A DNA stretch of 64,000 nt from Iodidimonas nitroreducens (GTDB lineage Bacteria; Pseudomonadota; Alphaproteobacteria; Sphingomonadales; Rhodothalassiaceae), in the NCBI RefSeq assembly GCF_008579165.1, contig NZ_BKCN01000009.1. One strand, written 5' to 3'. The translations under genes and the position numbers were made by a program. Below are positions 1 to 11,084 of the stretch, piece by piece. The notes below the pieces were generated by a model. That model did no database searches. It was not told the DNA's origin and saw nothing but the letters and a program-made list of their open reading frames with translations. Position 1 is the stretch's first letter. Each line of letters opens with the position of its first letter.

Positions 1-564
1 CTCGATCACCTGCAAATAGGATTCTTCGGGGGTATCAAGATCATTGGAAATAGAAAGCTGCAAAACTTCGCCTTCGGCAATCACCGAGGACGCATGGCTC
101 AAAAGCTTTAAAACCTTGAGCGATCCATCCTCGATCATCAGTTCGAAAGCACGGGAAAACAGGAAATCGCCCACCAGCACGCTGGGCTTGTTGCCCCACA
201 GTACATTGGCAGAATCCTTGCCCCGGCGCAGATCGCTTTCATCCACCACATCATCGTGCAAAAGCGTGGCGGTATGGATGAATTCCACACAGGCCGCGAG
301 CTTGGTGTGGCGATCCCCTTTATAATCAACGAGCTGGGCACCGGCCAGGGTCAGCATGGGGCGCAGCCTTTTCCCGCCCGAGGCAATCAGATGCCCGGCA
401 AGCTGGGGGATCAGGGCCACAGGGCTGTGCATCCGCGCCAGAATCGTTTCATTGACGCGAGCCATATCGGCGGAGACCTGCGTTTGCAGACATTCAAGCG
501 CTTCATCAACGGAATTGACGGCCCGACCTTTTTTATGCTGGTCGATTGACGCGATATTTGCCAC
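1..564 (-). CDS. ispB: Polyprenyl (octaprenyl-type) diphosphate synthase, N-terminal part
   Basis: This is the N-terminal 188 codons of a trans-polyprenyl diphosphate synthase, which builds the isoprenoid tail of ubiquinone from IPP and farnesyl diphosphate. The gene runs off the left edge, so the C-terminal half is missing. The reading frame starts at a GTG preceded by CAGGAGAA and is open to base 1. The first aspartate-rich motif (LLHDDVVDESD) and the GGKRLRP substrate-binding segment are both visible. The long chain-length class is inferred from similarity to IspB and from its place next to DUF2007 and trmN6, which is usual in Alphaproteobacteria. The gene is divergent from the next one. 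Confidence 0.9.
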   Translation of the reverse strand, partial: MANIASIDQHKKGRAVNSVDEALECLQTQVSADMARVNETILARMHSPVALIPQLAGHLIASGGKRLRPMLTLAGAQLVDYKGDRHTKLAACVEFIHTATLLHDDVVDESDLRRGKDSANVLWGNKPSVLVGDFLFSRAFELMIEDGSLKVLKLLSHASSVIAEGEVLQLSISNDLDTPEESYLQVIE

Positions 565-723
565 GGTTTCTCCTGGGTTCTGTTCGATTGGGATCATCAG
601 TGGCAAAATAGGGTGCCCGATGCTTTGAAAACAAGTGATTTCGCTGTCACGGTTGATCACAGCTTTGATGGGTGAGGAAAACACGTTTATGCTGATGATT
701 CCTTTAAAGCTGGTGGAGGCATT

Positions 724-954
724 GTGCGGACCCTGATCGCAACGTCTAATCCCGTCCTTTTATCATACGCGCAATCTCTTTTGGCGGATGCCAGAATGAG
801 GTCGGAAATTTTCGATCAGCATGTCAGCTTCATCGAAGGGGGGATCGGGGCCTTTCCCCGTCGCCTGGTGGTGGCCGATGATGATTATGAGGCGGCCCGC
901 AGGCTTTTGATCGATGCCGATCTGGAAGCCGATCTTTTGAAAAACGAGGGCTGA
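724..954 (+). CDS. DUF2007 family protein (putative signal-transducing protein)
   Basis: A 76-residue protein of the DUF2007 family, recognisable from the opening pattern of a short strand followed by LxSYAQSLLADA and the EGGIGAFPRRLVVADDDYEAARRLL block. The molecular role is unknown. It starts at a GTG that sits four bases after a GGTGGAGG ribosome-binding site. It lies divergent from ispB and about 50 bases ahead of the tRNA methyltransferase gene, and this DUF2007-trmN6 pairing is common in Alphaproteobacteria. No membrane segment or signal peptide is seen. Confidence 0.8.
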   Translation: MRTLIATSNPVLLSYAQSLLADARMRSEIFDQHVSFIEGGIGAFPRRLVVADDDYEAARRLLIDADLEADLLKNEG

Positions 955-1004
955 GATGCCAAAATTGTTCTTTACGCCCATTCCGGCGGGGGGGCGGGGA
1001 TTTT

Positions 1005-1813
1005 ATGTCGGCGCATAAGGTGAATGCCGAAGGGCTGACCGAAGATCGCCTGTTGGGCGGGCGCTTGCGGCTTTTGCAGCCGGATCGGGGGGCCCGGGTG
1101 AGCACCGATACCCTGTTGCTGGCGGCCTGTGTGCAGCCTTTGCCCGGCGAGCGGGTGATCGAAGCCGGATCGGGGAGCGGCGGGGCGGCTCTGTGCCTTG
1201 CGGCGCGCTGCCCCGATGCCCTGATCACCGGGATCGATATGGATCGCGATATGGTCGATCTGGCCAGCCGCAATGCCGCGCTTAATGATTTTCAGGATCG
1301 GGTTTCGTTTCTTGAGGCTCGTGTCACTGAACGACCGGCCCTTTTGCCGCGCGGGCACTTTGATCATGCCATGGCCAATCCGCCTTATTTCGAGGATCAG
1401 ACGAGCTTTGCCTCTCCGGCTGAAATGCGGGCGCGGGCTTTTATCGATCGCGAAGCCCGCCTGGCCGATTGGGTGGCTTTCTGCCTTGATATGGTGCGCG
1501 AGCGCGGCAGTGTCAGCTTCATTCATCGGGCGGATCGCCTTGATGAATTGATCGCTCTTTTATATGGCCGGGCGGGAGAGATCGTGATCCAGCCTTTATG
1601 GCCGCGCGCGGGCCTGCCGGCGAAAAGGGTGATCGTGCAGGCGCGCAAAGGATGAAGGGGGTATCGATGCTGATGCCGGGGCTTGTTTTGCATGAAGGGA
1701 GCGGGGCTTTCACGGAGATGGCCGATGCCATTTTTCGAGAAGCCAAAGCCCTTGATTTGAGCCGGGCGGCCTGGTCGCGCTTGATGCATCCCGGGCGTTC
1801 GCCGCAAAATTGA
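1005..1813 (+). CDS. trmN6: tRNA1(Val) (adenine37-N6)-methyltransferase, frame interrupted near 1651
   Basis: A class I SAM-dependent methyltransferase of the TrmN6 family, which modifies A37 of tRNA-Val. The SAM-binding motif EAGSGSGGAAL lies at about residues 53-63 and the catalytic NPPY at 125-128. The first frame stops at 1655. The conserved family C-terminus (PGLVLHE followed by about 30 residues) continues in another frame from 1652 to 1813. Adding one base near 1651 restores a 269-residue protein of normal length. The break makes an ATGA junction, so a natural split cannot be fully excluded, but the same one-base loss recurs throughout the window. Confidence 0.82.
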
Positions 1814-1931
1814 TGAGATGTCCCTTTATTTGCCCCCTGTTGGGGGCTAGGGAAGGGGGCGATCGATGTGATCGTGCAGCAGATCATGGAAAAAGGCGCC
1901 AAGGGATCAGGCGCCATGATGGAGTGGATGG

Positions 1932-2786
1932 GTGAGTGTATTCAGCAAGATATTGCGGCGCAGTCGGCCCGTTGTGGGTGTTTTGCGCTTTAGCGGACCG
2001 ATTGGCATCAGCAGCCGTTTCAAGCCGGGGGTGAGCTTTGAAAATGCCGCTCCCCAGATTGATGAAGCCTTTTCACTGGGGGGCCTGAAGGCGGTGGCTC
2101 TGGTGATCAATTCGCCCGGTGGCTCGCCCGTGCAATCGGCCCAGATCATGCGCCGCATTCGCGATCTGGCGCGTGAAAAAGATGTGCCGGTGCTTGCCTT
2201 TACCGAAGATATCGCGGCATCGGGGGGCTATATGCTGGCCTTGGCGGGGGATGAGATTTTCGCCCATGAAGCCTCGATCATCGGTTCGATCGGGGTGATT
2301 GCCGGGGGCTTTGGCTTTACCGGGCTGATGGAAAAGCTGGGGGTTGAGCGCAGGCTTTATACCGCTGGCACCAATAAGGCCCGGCTCGATTCCTTTTCAC
2401 CCGAAAAGCCCGAAGATGTGGCCTGGCTCAAATCCCTGCAGGCGCAAATCCATGACTATTTCAAGGATATGGTGAAAGAGCGGCGCGGGCGGCGGCTGAA
2501 AACCGAGACGGATGGTTTGTTTACCGGTGATGTGTGGCTGGGCGGCCCGGCGGTGGATATCGGCCTTGTGGATGCGGTGGGGGATGTGCGCACGGTGATG
2601 CGCCAGCGTTTTGGCAAAAAGGTGAAATTTCGCACCATCGGGGCGCGGAAAGGGCTGCTGTCCGGCCTTTTTGGCGGCGGCGGGGCGCAGGCATCAAGCC
2701 ATGCTCTGATGGCCGATAAGGGGCTGGCCGATGATCTGCTGGCGAGCATCGAAGCGCGGCTGATCTGGGGGCGCTTTGGCCTTTAG
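1932..2786 (+). CDS. S49 family signal-peptide peptidase (SppA/SohB-like)
   Basis: A 284-residue serine peptidase of family S49. It carries the Ser-Lys dyad of the family: Ser97 in IAASGGYML and Lys149 in AGTNKARLD. The strand VALVINSPGGSP, which forms the oxyanion region, is at about 56-66. The protein is the short single-domain form. Such enzymes cut residual signal peptides in or at the inner membrane, although no clear N-terminal membrane helix is visible here. The GTG start at 1932 is chosen because the upstream ATG codons at 1917 to 1929 are in another frame. It lies in the same direction as glyQ, 88 bases ahead of it. Confidence 0.85.
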   Translation: MSVFSKILRRSRPVVGVLRFSGPIGISSRFKPGVSFENAAPQIDEAFSLGGLKAVALVINSPGGSPVQSAQIMRRIRDLAREKDVPVLAFTEDIAASGGYMLALAGDEIFAHEASIIGSIGVIAGGFGFTGLMEKLGVERRLYTAGTNKARLDSFSPEKPEDVAWLKSLQAQIHDYFKDMVKERRGRRLKTETDGLFTGDVWLGGPAVDIGLVDAVGDVRTVMRQRFGKKVKFRTIGARKGLLSGLFGGGGAQASSHALMADKGLADDLLASIEARLIWGRFGL

Positions 2787-2874
2787 GGCGAACGCCTCCT
2801 TGACCACAGCCGGGGTGCTGCCTACTGTCCGCCCGACTTTTTCCGATTGTTGATGCCTTTTGTGGAAATCTGAT

Positions 2875-3759
2875 ATGAGCGTTGATGCCACGGACCCCAA
2901 ACGAAGCTTTCAGGGGCTGATTTTAAGCCTGCATCGCTATTGGGCGGAACAGGGCTGCGTGATCTTGCAGCCTTATGATCTGGAAGTGGGGGCAGGCACC
3001 TTTCATCCGGCGACCACCCTGCGCAGTTTGGGGCCAAAGCCATGGCGTGCGGCCTATGTGCAGCCTTGTCGGCGGCCTACTGATGGCCGCTATGGGGAAA
3101 ATCCCAATCGCCTGCAGCATTATTATCAATATCAGGTGATCTTGAAGCCCAATCCGGCGGATATGCAGGATCTGTATCTGGGGTCGTTGAAGGCCATCGG
3201 GATCGATATGCGCCGCCATGATATCCGCTTTGTCGAAGATGATTGGGAAAGCCCCACTTTGGGGGCCTGGGGGCTGGGCTGGGAAATCTGGTGCGATGGC
3301 ATGGAGGTGACCCAATATACCTATTTCCAGCAGGTGGGTGGGATCGATTGCCGCCCGGTTTCGGGTGAATTGACCTATGGGCTGGAGCGGCTGGCGATGT
3401 ATGTGCAAGGCGTTGATAATGTTTATGATCTGGATTTCAATGGCTGCGGCGTGCGCTATGGCGATGTGTTTTTAGAAAATGAAAAGCAGTTTTCCGCCTA
3501 TAATTTTGAAGCCGCATCCACCGAGATGCTGTTGCAGCATTTCCGGGATGCCGAAGCCGAATGCGCCGCTTTGGTGGATCGCAAGCTGATCCTGCCCGCC
3601 TATGATCAATGCATCAAAGCCAGCCACAGCTTTAATTTGCTCGATGCACGCGGCGTTATTTCGGTAACGGAACGACAGGCCTATATCGGCCGGGTGCGGG
3701 CCTTGGCCAAAGCCTGTGCCGAAGGCTGGGCAGCGCATGAGGAGGCGGCCCATGTCTGA
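2875..3759 (+). CDS. glyQ: Glycine--tRNA ligase alpha subunit
   Basis: The alpha subunit of the bacterial alpha2beta2 glycyl-tRNA synthetase, which holds the class II catalytic core and charges tRNA-Gly. The protein is 294 residues from ATG 2875; a TTG five codons upstream is less likely. The family signatures are clear, including the block WAEQGCVILQPYD, GAGTFHPATTLRS, GRYGENPNRLQHYYQ and YGLERLAMY. It overlaps glyS by 8 bases, so the two subunits are probably translationally coupled. The frame is intact, unlike that of its partner. Confidence 0.97.
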   Translation: MSVDATDPKRSFQGLILSLHRYWAEQGCVILQPYDLEVGAGTFHPATTLRSLGPKPWRAAYVQPCRRPTDGRYGENPNRLQHYYQYQVILKPNPADMQDLYLGSLKAIGIDMRRHDIRFVEDDWESPTLGAWGLGWEIWCDGMEVTQYTYFQQVGGIDCRPVSGELTYGLERLAMYVQGVDNVYDLDFNGCGVRYGDVFLENEKQFSAYNFEAASTEMLLQHFRDAEAECAALVDRKLILPAYDQCIKASHSFNLLDARGVISVTERQAYIGRVRALAKACAEGWAAHEEAAHV

Positions 3760-5784
3760 ATTTCTGCTTGAAGTTTTCTCCGAAGAAATCCCCGCCCGGA
3801 TGCAGGCAAAAGCCATTGCCGATCTGGAACGCCTGATGGCCGAAAGCCTCAAGGCCGCCGATCTGGCTTTCAGCGGGATGCGCCGTTTCGTGACCCCGCG
3901 CCGCCTTGTGCTGGTGGTGGATGGATTGCCTGCCCATCAGCCTGATCGCACCGAGGAACGCCGTGGCCCGCGCATCGATGCCCCCGAACGGGCGATTGCG
4001 GGCTTCAAGGCCTCCTTGCCTGATGGTGCGGTGATCAGCGAACGGGCTGAGAAGAAGGGCACTTTTTTGTTCGCCGCTATCCATCAGCGGGGGGAAAAAA
4101 GCGTTGATGTGCTGGCGCCGCTTACCGAAGCCATCATCCGTCAATTCCCCTGGCCGAAATCCATGCGGTCCGGCACCTCCGAAAGCCGCTGGGTGCGGCC
4201 ATTATTGTCGGTTCTGGCGCTGTTTGATGGCCAGATCGTGCCCATCGAGATTGATGGCATCAAGGCCGGTCGCATCAGTAAGGGGCATCGCTTTTTATCG
4301 GATGGCGCCTTTTCGGTCACTGATTTTGCCGATTATCGCGCTCGACTGTTAGATGCTCATGTGGTGCTTGATGCCGCAGAACGACGCCGGATCATTCTGG
4401 ATCGGGCGCGGGCCTTGGCCGCCGATCATCATCTGGAATTGATCGAAGATAGCGATCTGCTCGATGAAAATGCTGGGCTCACCGAATGGCCGGTGCCCTA
4501 TCTGGGGCGGTTTGATCCCGGTTTTCTGGATGTTCCGGCAGAAGTTCTGATCACATCGATGAAGGTGCATCAGAAATTCTTTTCCCTATCGGATCCCAAA
4601 AGCGGCGCTTTGGCACCGTGCTTTATTTGTGTGGCGAATACAAAAGCCGTGGATGGCGGGGCCACCATCATCGCCGGGAATGAGCGGGTTTTATCGGCGC
4701 GCCTGTCGGATGCCCGGTTTTTCTGGCAGCAGGATCTGAAAATTCCGCTCGAAGATCGCGTTGCGGCTTTGGATGCGATTATTTTCCATGAAAAGCTGGG
4801 AACATTGGCCGAGCGTGTGGCCCGGATCGAGGATTTGGCCGCAACCCTTGCCGCCTTTGTGGAAAAAGATGGGCAGGGGGTCGATGAAGCCTTCCTGCGC
4901 CGGGCGGCACGCCTGTGCAAGGCCGATCTCACCACCGGCATGGTGGGCGAATTTCCTGAATTGCAAGGGCTGGTGGGGTGCAGGATTGCCAAAGCCCAGA
5001 ACGAGCCTGATGCGTTGTGCCGGGCCCTGCAAGATCATTATGCCCCCAAAGGGCCGGATGATCGCTGCCCCGATGAAGGTCTTTCGGTTTGTTTGGCGCT
5101 CGCTGAAAAGCTCGATACGCTGATCGGGTTTTTCGCCATCGATGAAAAGCCACCGGATCAAAGGATCCCTTTGCCCTGCGCCGGGCGGCTTTGGGGGTCA
5201 TTCGCCTGATCCTTGAAAATGATCTGCGTATTCCGCTTTTGCGCCTGTCGGGTTTTAATGCCGATCTGCTCGCGTTTTTCGCCGACAGGCTGAAGGTGCA
5301 GCAGCGGGCAGTGGGTGTGCGCCATGATCTGATCGATGCGGTTTTCAGTCTGGGGGGCGAGGATGATCTGCTGCGGCTTCTGGCCCGGGTTGCGGCGCTC
5401 AGCCGCTTCATCGAAAGCGATGATGGGGCGAATTTATTGGCGGGCACCAAGCGGGCGGCCAATATCTTAAAAATCGAAGCCAAAAAAGATCAAGGCACGG
5501 ATTGGGGCGCGGTGCAGCCCGCCCTTTTGAAGGATGCGGCGGAAAAAACCCTTTATGAAAAGCTGGGCGCTGCAAAAACAGAGGCAGCGCGGGCCTTGGA
5601 GGTGGAAGATTTCGCCGCCGCCATGCGGGCTTTGGCGGAATTGCGCGCCCCCATCGATGCCTTTTTCGATCAGGTGACGGTGAATGCCGATGATGCGGAT
5701 TTGCGGCGCAATCGCCTTGCCCTTTTGGCGCATATCCGCGCGGCCGTGCATCAGGTGGCGGATTTCTCGAAAATCGAAGGCTGA
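3752..5784 (+). CDS. glyS: Glycine--tRNA ligase beta subunit, frame interrupted near 5151
   Basis: The beta subunit of glycyl-tRNA synthetase, which binds tRNA and contains HD-like and C-terminal anticodon-binding regions. The start ATG 3752 follows GAGGAGG inside the end of glyQ. The frame is lost after FFAIDEKP (around 5149-5153). The expected continuation GSKDPFALRRAALGVIRL is present one frame over and runs to 5784. One extra C in the AAGCCACC run restores about 677 residues, the normal length. Because this subunit is essential and no second copy is seen, an assembly error is more likely than a true mutation. Confidence 0.93.
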
Positions 5785-5853
5785 TGCTGAAAGATTGAGG
5801 CGGCGGCGGGGTGAGCGCCCCCATCCGCCGCCCCATCCGCCGCCTTTAATGGC

Positions 5854-8800
5854 TCAGTTTTCCCAGTAGAAGGGCTTGCGCTGGCGATTGCCGGTGATGG
5901 TTTCATCCAGCGTTTCGGCATCATAAAGCCTGCCATTGAGCATGATTAACGAGAGATCGTCGGTCGCCTCGATATCCTCTAATGGATTGCCATCCAAAAT
6001 AATCAGATCAGCAAGCTTGCCGGTTTCCAGCGAGCCGATTTCGGCATCCATCCCCAGATAGCGGGCCGGATTGATGGTGGCGGTGGATAAAGCCTCCATC
6101 GGCGACATGCCGGCCATGGTAAAGGTCCAGATTTCCCAATGCGTGCCCAGCCCTTCGCGTTGGCCATGGGCGCCGCTATGGATGGAAACGCCGCGATCCA
6201 TCAGCCTTTTGGCATTGGCGGCGCTATCGAGAAGGGGCTGATAATCGCGCATCGGCGCTTTTATGCGGCGGATGCTGCGCGGCTCTAAGATGTGCGGCGG
6301 TACATATTTCGACAGATGCGGATGCAGCCACACATCATCGCGTTGATAAAACATCACTTCAGCCGCCGGGCCACCATAATTCACAACAAGGGTTGGGGTA
6401 TTGCCCACCTCTGTCTGGCTCCAGAATTGCAAAACATCCTCGTAAAAACGCTCGCCGGGGACATTATGCTCCACCCCGGTATTGCCATCGGCGATCAGCG
6501 ACATATCCATATGATAAAGAGAGCCGCCCTCGGCCACCACCATCAGCCCTTCTTGGCGGGCGGCTTCCACCACCATCTGGCGCTGCTCACGCCGGGGCTG
6601 ATTATAGTTTTTCACAGAAATGGCCCCCTGCGCCTTCAGGCGGCGCACCGCATCAAGGGCATCTTCGGGGGTTTTGATATCCACGAAAAAGCGGCTTTTG
6701 GCACCATAGAGAATTTCGCCGGTGGAAAAGATACGCGGCCCTAAAATCAGGCCCGCCCTTTGATATTCGCTGGCGGCAAATATATGGGCTGCGCGATTGG
6801 ATGGATCATGAACCGTGGTGACCCCCAGGCCGAGATGCGCCATTTGCGCCCAATTTTGTTGCGGGATGATGCCATCCACGCCTTGCGGCCCATGGGCATG
6901 AATATCGATGAAGCCGGGCAGGATCGTTTTTCCGGCCACATCAACCCGTTTCGCATCATCGGGCACCGTGATGGCGTCAGCCGCCCCCACCGCCATGATC
7001 TTGTTGTTTTCAATCAGGATCGTGCCATTCTCGATAACGGTGCGATCCGCATCCATGGTGATGATCCGCGCCCCAACAAGGGCCACGCGCCCCTGCGGCT
7101 TATCGGCTTTGCGGCTGAAACCAAGATCGATGCCGCTGTCTGTGGGCTTGAAATCCTCATCCAGAACCGTTGCCATATCCACATGATGCAAAACCGGTCC
7201 CACCGACCAATTAAGTCTTTGGGCTGCCGACCAGCCCATGAAGGCGCCGCCGGTGGCCGACAAACGCTTCATCGGCAGGGATTTGCCATTGGGGGAAAGC
7301 TCCACCTCGCCCGATGGCGGGAAGGGCAGGGCATAGACCTGATAGCCTTCGCTATAAGCCAGCCATGATCCATCGGGCGAAATCCTGAAATCACTGCCAT
7401 AAAGCGAGGTCGCGTGGGTTCGCTGGTCATTCCCATCGAGATCGGTGCTGACAAGGCTTTGTTTTTCGCCGCCGATGGTGAAATAAACCCGATCATTGGT
7501 TTGGCCGAAATGGGCATCACGGCCATTATCGGCGATTTTTTTGAAGGCCCCGCTGTCCACCGAAAGCCGGTAAAGCCCCGGGTCCATCGACCAGAGATCG
7601 CTGGTCAGCATCCCGCCTTCGCCGCGCTCCACGATAATGGTTTTGCCATCGGGCGAAAGGGCCGGGCGGCGATAATGGCCCGGCGTTTTGCTGATCAGCC
7701 GCGAAGTGCCGCCGCTGGCTTTCACCATGCGCACATGGCCCAGGTCCTGATCATCCCATGAAATGAAAACGATAGTTTTGCCATCGCGGGAAAAGCTTGG
7801 ATAAAGTTCGAACTGATCGCCTTCATCACGGGTCAGCCGCTTGGGCGTGCCGCCATCGGTTTTTTTGATCCACAGCTTGCCGAAAGCCTCATAAACAGCC
7901 TGCCCGCCATCGGGGGATTGGATGGCAAAGCGCAGCATTTTGGCGGCCACCTCATCAGGGGCCACATCCACCTTGAAGCGCGGGGGGGCGATCACCGTGC
8001 GGCTGTCTTTCACATGGAAAGGAATGGTGGAAACGCGGTTATCGGCCAGATCAATCCGCTTGATCCCGCCCCCGGCCCAAAAAAGCAGGGATTGGCTGTT
8101 TGGTGTCCAGGCCATGGTGGGATAAACGCCCTGAGTGGCCCAGGTTTCCTGCATATCCTGATCGAGATCATCATGGATCAGGGTTTCCGCGCCCGATGCC
8201 AGATCCTTGATAAACAGGGCCGAACGGGTTTGGATGCGGCGCACGAAGGCGAGCTTTTTGCCATCGGGCGAAGGGGTGGGGCGCACCGCGCCGCCGGGGC
8301 CATCGATCAGGGTTTCGATCTTGCCGCTGGCCATATCATAAGCGCGGATCTGGAAAATTTCATCATTGCTATCCTGCGCATAGATGAAGCGATTGCCCGG
8401 CGTGGCATTGCGGGTGAAATAAAGGGTTTTGCCATCGGGGGAAAAGGCCGGTTCGCCCTGTTCTTTCTGGAAATCCTCATTGGGGCGGGCCACCAGCTTC
8501 ACCCCTGATCCGCCTTGAGCGTGATACAGCCAGATTTCTCCGGTGCCCAGCGAACGCTGGGTGGTGAAATGCTTGCGCGCCGCGATGAAGCGGCCATCCG
8601 GGCTCCATATGGGGCTGTTGATCAGGCGGAAATCCTCGCGGGTGACCTGCCGGGGATCGCTGCCATCGGCCTTCATGATCCAGATATTCTCGCCCCCCGC
8701 CCGATCGGAAATAAAGGCAATCTGGCTGCCATCGGGGGAAAAGGCGGGATGCATATCCCATGACAGGCCCGATGCCAGCGCTTTCGCCTCGCCGCCCTTG

Positions 8801-9062
8801 ATGGGCAGGCTATAGATATCGCCCAAAAGATCGAAAAGAATGGTTTTGCCATCGGGGCTGAGGGCAAGGCTCATCCATGTGCCTTCCCGCACATCGATCT
8901 CGACGGCAGACTGCGGCCCCGTGGAGGATTTGAGACATCCCATTTGGCTTCTTTGGCCTCGCCGTCCTCTTTTGTTTCGGTATCCTGGGCGAAAGCGGAT
9001 GCGCCCGCTAGCGCCAGCATGGGCATCGCCAGCAGGGCGATGAGACGGGTTAATTTGAGCAT
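5854..9062 (-). CDS. Secreted TolB-type propeller / amidohydrolase fusion, frame interrupted near 8924
   Basis: A very large exported hydrolase of about 1069 residues when one base is restored. From the ATG at 9062 (after AAGGGAT) there is a signal peptide (MLKLTRLIALLAMPML to AFAQ). A long beta-propeller follows, with repeated SPDGK/SPDGS motifs of the TolB/PD40 type. An amidohydrolase domain ends the protein, with the metal motif DIHAH at the start of its barrel. The signal peptide sits in one frame and the rest in another; adding a C in CCTCCACGG joins WDVSNPP to TGPQSAVEID. The substrate is unknown; related proteins are annotated as peptide or imide amidohydrolases. Confidence 0.85.
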
Positions 9063-9123
9063 ATTGAGATCCCTTGGATATGTTTTTTTTATAATAAAGC
9101 CGGATAATTGGTGGATATTGTGG

Positions 9124-9966
9124 TCAGGACCGGGTGAGATCGCGATAGGCATGCCATGTGGCCAGCCCCACCAGCGGAAAGGTGAGAACCAGACCGATAA
9201 AGGCCGTGGCGACGCCGAAAGCGATCAGCAACAAGATCAGCCATGCCCATAAAAGCATTGGCGCAAAATTGGTTTTCACGGCTTCAAGGCTGGCGAGAAT
9301 GGCGGTGATGGCATCGAGATTGCGATCCATCAACAAGGGGATGGAGAGCGCGCTCATGGCAAAAATAACAAAAGCGATGAGACCACCCGAAAGTGTGCCG
9401 ATGATCAAAAGCCCCAAACCATCAGCGGTGAAAAACAGATTGGAAAAAAAAACATCCAAAGGCGGCATTTCACCCCCAATGCCTGAGAAAAAGGCAAACA
9501 GCAGCATGGCAATCCGCACCCAGGCAAAATAGGCGAGCAACAGCACAACGCCCACAAAAGCCAATTGCGAAGGGGCCGCTGTTTTCACGAAAAGCGCCTG
9601 TTTGAAGCTGATTCCCTCACCTTTGCCAAAGCGCCGCGCCGCTTCATAAAGCCCCACCGCCAGCATCGGCCCCAAAAGCAGAAAGCCCCCCACCAAAGGC
9701 AGGATCAGGGGCAGGGCATTGCTGAATAAAAGCAAGACCACAAGGCCAAAGGATATGATGGAAAAAACCAGCCCATAGCCCAAAGGCACGGCGGGGGCGC
9801 GCAAAATCTGCTGCCAGGCCAGGGTCAGCCATGTCCAGGGGGCTTCGGGGCTGATTTTTCGGATCACCGGCCTTTCTGCGGGGCCGCTCTTGTTCGCGCC
9901 AGCCTTTTTGGGTGCGGGCGCTTTCTGATCGGCATGGGGGCTGTGTCCGGCATCGATGGCGTTCAT
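9124..9966 (-). CDS. DUF2189 family integral membrane protein
   Basis: A membrane protein of about 280 residues with a charged, proline- and lysine-rich N-terminus. About six hydrophobic segments follow, for example GYGLVFSIISFGLVVLLLF and the segments around LAFVGVVLLLAYFAW and LLWAWLILLLIAFGVA. The pattern fits the DUF2189 family, whose function is not known. I chose ATG 9966, preceded by GGGAGAGAG, over an upstream start that adds ten poorly supported residues. It lies between the amidohydrolase and the dehydrogenase genes on the same strand, with no obvious link to either. Confidence 0.75.
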   Translation of the reverse strand: MNAIDAGHSPHADQKAPAPKKAGANKSGPAERPVIRKISPEAPWTWLTLAWQQILRAPAVPLGYGLVFSIISFGLVVLLLFSNALPLILPLVGGFLLLGPMLAVGLYEAARRFGKGEGISFKQALFVKTAAPSQLAFVGVVLLLAYFAWVRIAMLLFAFFSGIGGEMPPLDVFFSNLFFTADGLGLLIIGTLSGGLIAFVIFAMSALSIPLLMDRNLDAITAILASLEAVKTNFAPMLLWAWLILLLIAFGVATAFIGLVLTFPLVGLATWHAYRDLTRS

Positions 9967-10026
9967 GCTCTCTCTCCCAAAAGATCTGTGGTGCACGATC
10001 TGCGATATGAGGGGAGCAGATTGTTT

Positions 10027-11084
10027 TTATGGCTCCCCGGCGCTGGGGCGGGCTTTTCCGGCTGCCCCCGCATAAGGGTCAGTGTCACCCAAAAAGGGGC
10101 CTTTGCCAAGGGGCCAATCCTTGAGATCATGGGCGGCCTTGACGATCCGATCCACCGAGGGCAGCCAGGCATCTTCAAGGCTGGCGGCAAAAGGGATCGG
10201 CGCATGGGGCGGGGTGATCAGATGGATGGGGGCTTTCAGCGCGTTGAACGCCCGGCTGGCCACAAGGGCGGCGATATCGGCGGCCAGACCGCAGCGCGCC
10301 GCCCCTTCATCCACCACCATCAGCCGCCCGGTTTTCTCAACGGATTGCAAAATGGCAGTGCGGTCCAGGGGTTCGCTGCACCGGGGATCGATAAGATCGA
10401 CCGAAAGACCTCGTTCTTCAAGGATCATCGCCGCTTTTTGTGCCAATCCCACCATCCGTGAAAAGGCAATGATGCTGAGATCATCACCCGCCCGCAGCCG
10501 CCGCGCCGTGCCAAGGGGGATGGGGCGGATCGGTAAAGCCACATCGGCCGCATCGGCATAAAGCATTTTATGTTCGAAAAAAATGACCGGATCGGGATCG
10601 CGAATGGCGGCCAGCAACAGCCCACCGGCTTCATCGGGGGACGCGGGGAGGACGCATTTCAGCCCGGCGATAGAGGTGAACAGCCCATGCAGGGATTGGC
10701 TATGCTGTGCGGCGGCCCGTTCCCCCGCGCCGATGGTGGTGCGGATCACGAGCGGCAGGCTGGCCTGCCCCCCGGTCATATAGCGCAGCTTGGCCGCCTG
10801 ATTAAGGATCTGATCAAGCAAACGCCTGCGAAATCGCAAAACATCAATTCCACCACCGGCCGCAGCCCGGTCATCGCCGCGCCGATGGCGGCCCCGATGA
10901 AGGCGGTTTCAGAAATCGGCATGTCGATCACCCGATCCGGGCCAAAGCGCTCATAAAGCCCCGCTGTCACCCCCATCACCGAAGGGCGCACATCTTCGCC
11001 CATGATGATGATGGATGGATCGCGGGCCATTTCTTCGGCCAGGGCCCGTTGCAGGGCTGTGGCGGTGGTCAGGCGCTCTTCCAT
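10027..11084 (-). CDS. TPP-dependent 2-oxoacid/acetoin dehydrogenase E1 beta subunit, frame interrupted near 10818
   Basis: The E1 beta subunit of a pyruvate/acetoin/branched-chain type dehydrogenase, about 352 residues when repaired. The N-terminal part (ALAEEMARDPSIIIMGEDV, MPISETAFIGAAIGAAM) is in one frame and ends after MFCDFAGVCL. The rest (DQILNQAAKLRYMTGGQ, IGAGERAAAQHSQSL, the C-terminal swivel domain) is in another. Adding one base in the CAAGCAAAC run (plus strand) joins them. The gene starts inside the end of the E1 alpha gene. No E2 or E3 gene is nearby, so the acceptor lipoyl protein must be encoded elsewhere or the pair acts differently. Confidence 0.88.

Noticed and set aside
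2787..2874. Glycine riboswitch or T-box ahead of glyQ
   Set aside because: The 88-base gap is too short and lacks the conserved elements.
5145..5160. Programmed ribosomal frameshift in glyS
   Set aside because: No slippery heptamer or downstream pseudoknot is evident, and the same one-base loss recurs in many unrelated genes.
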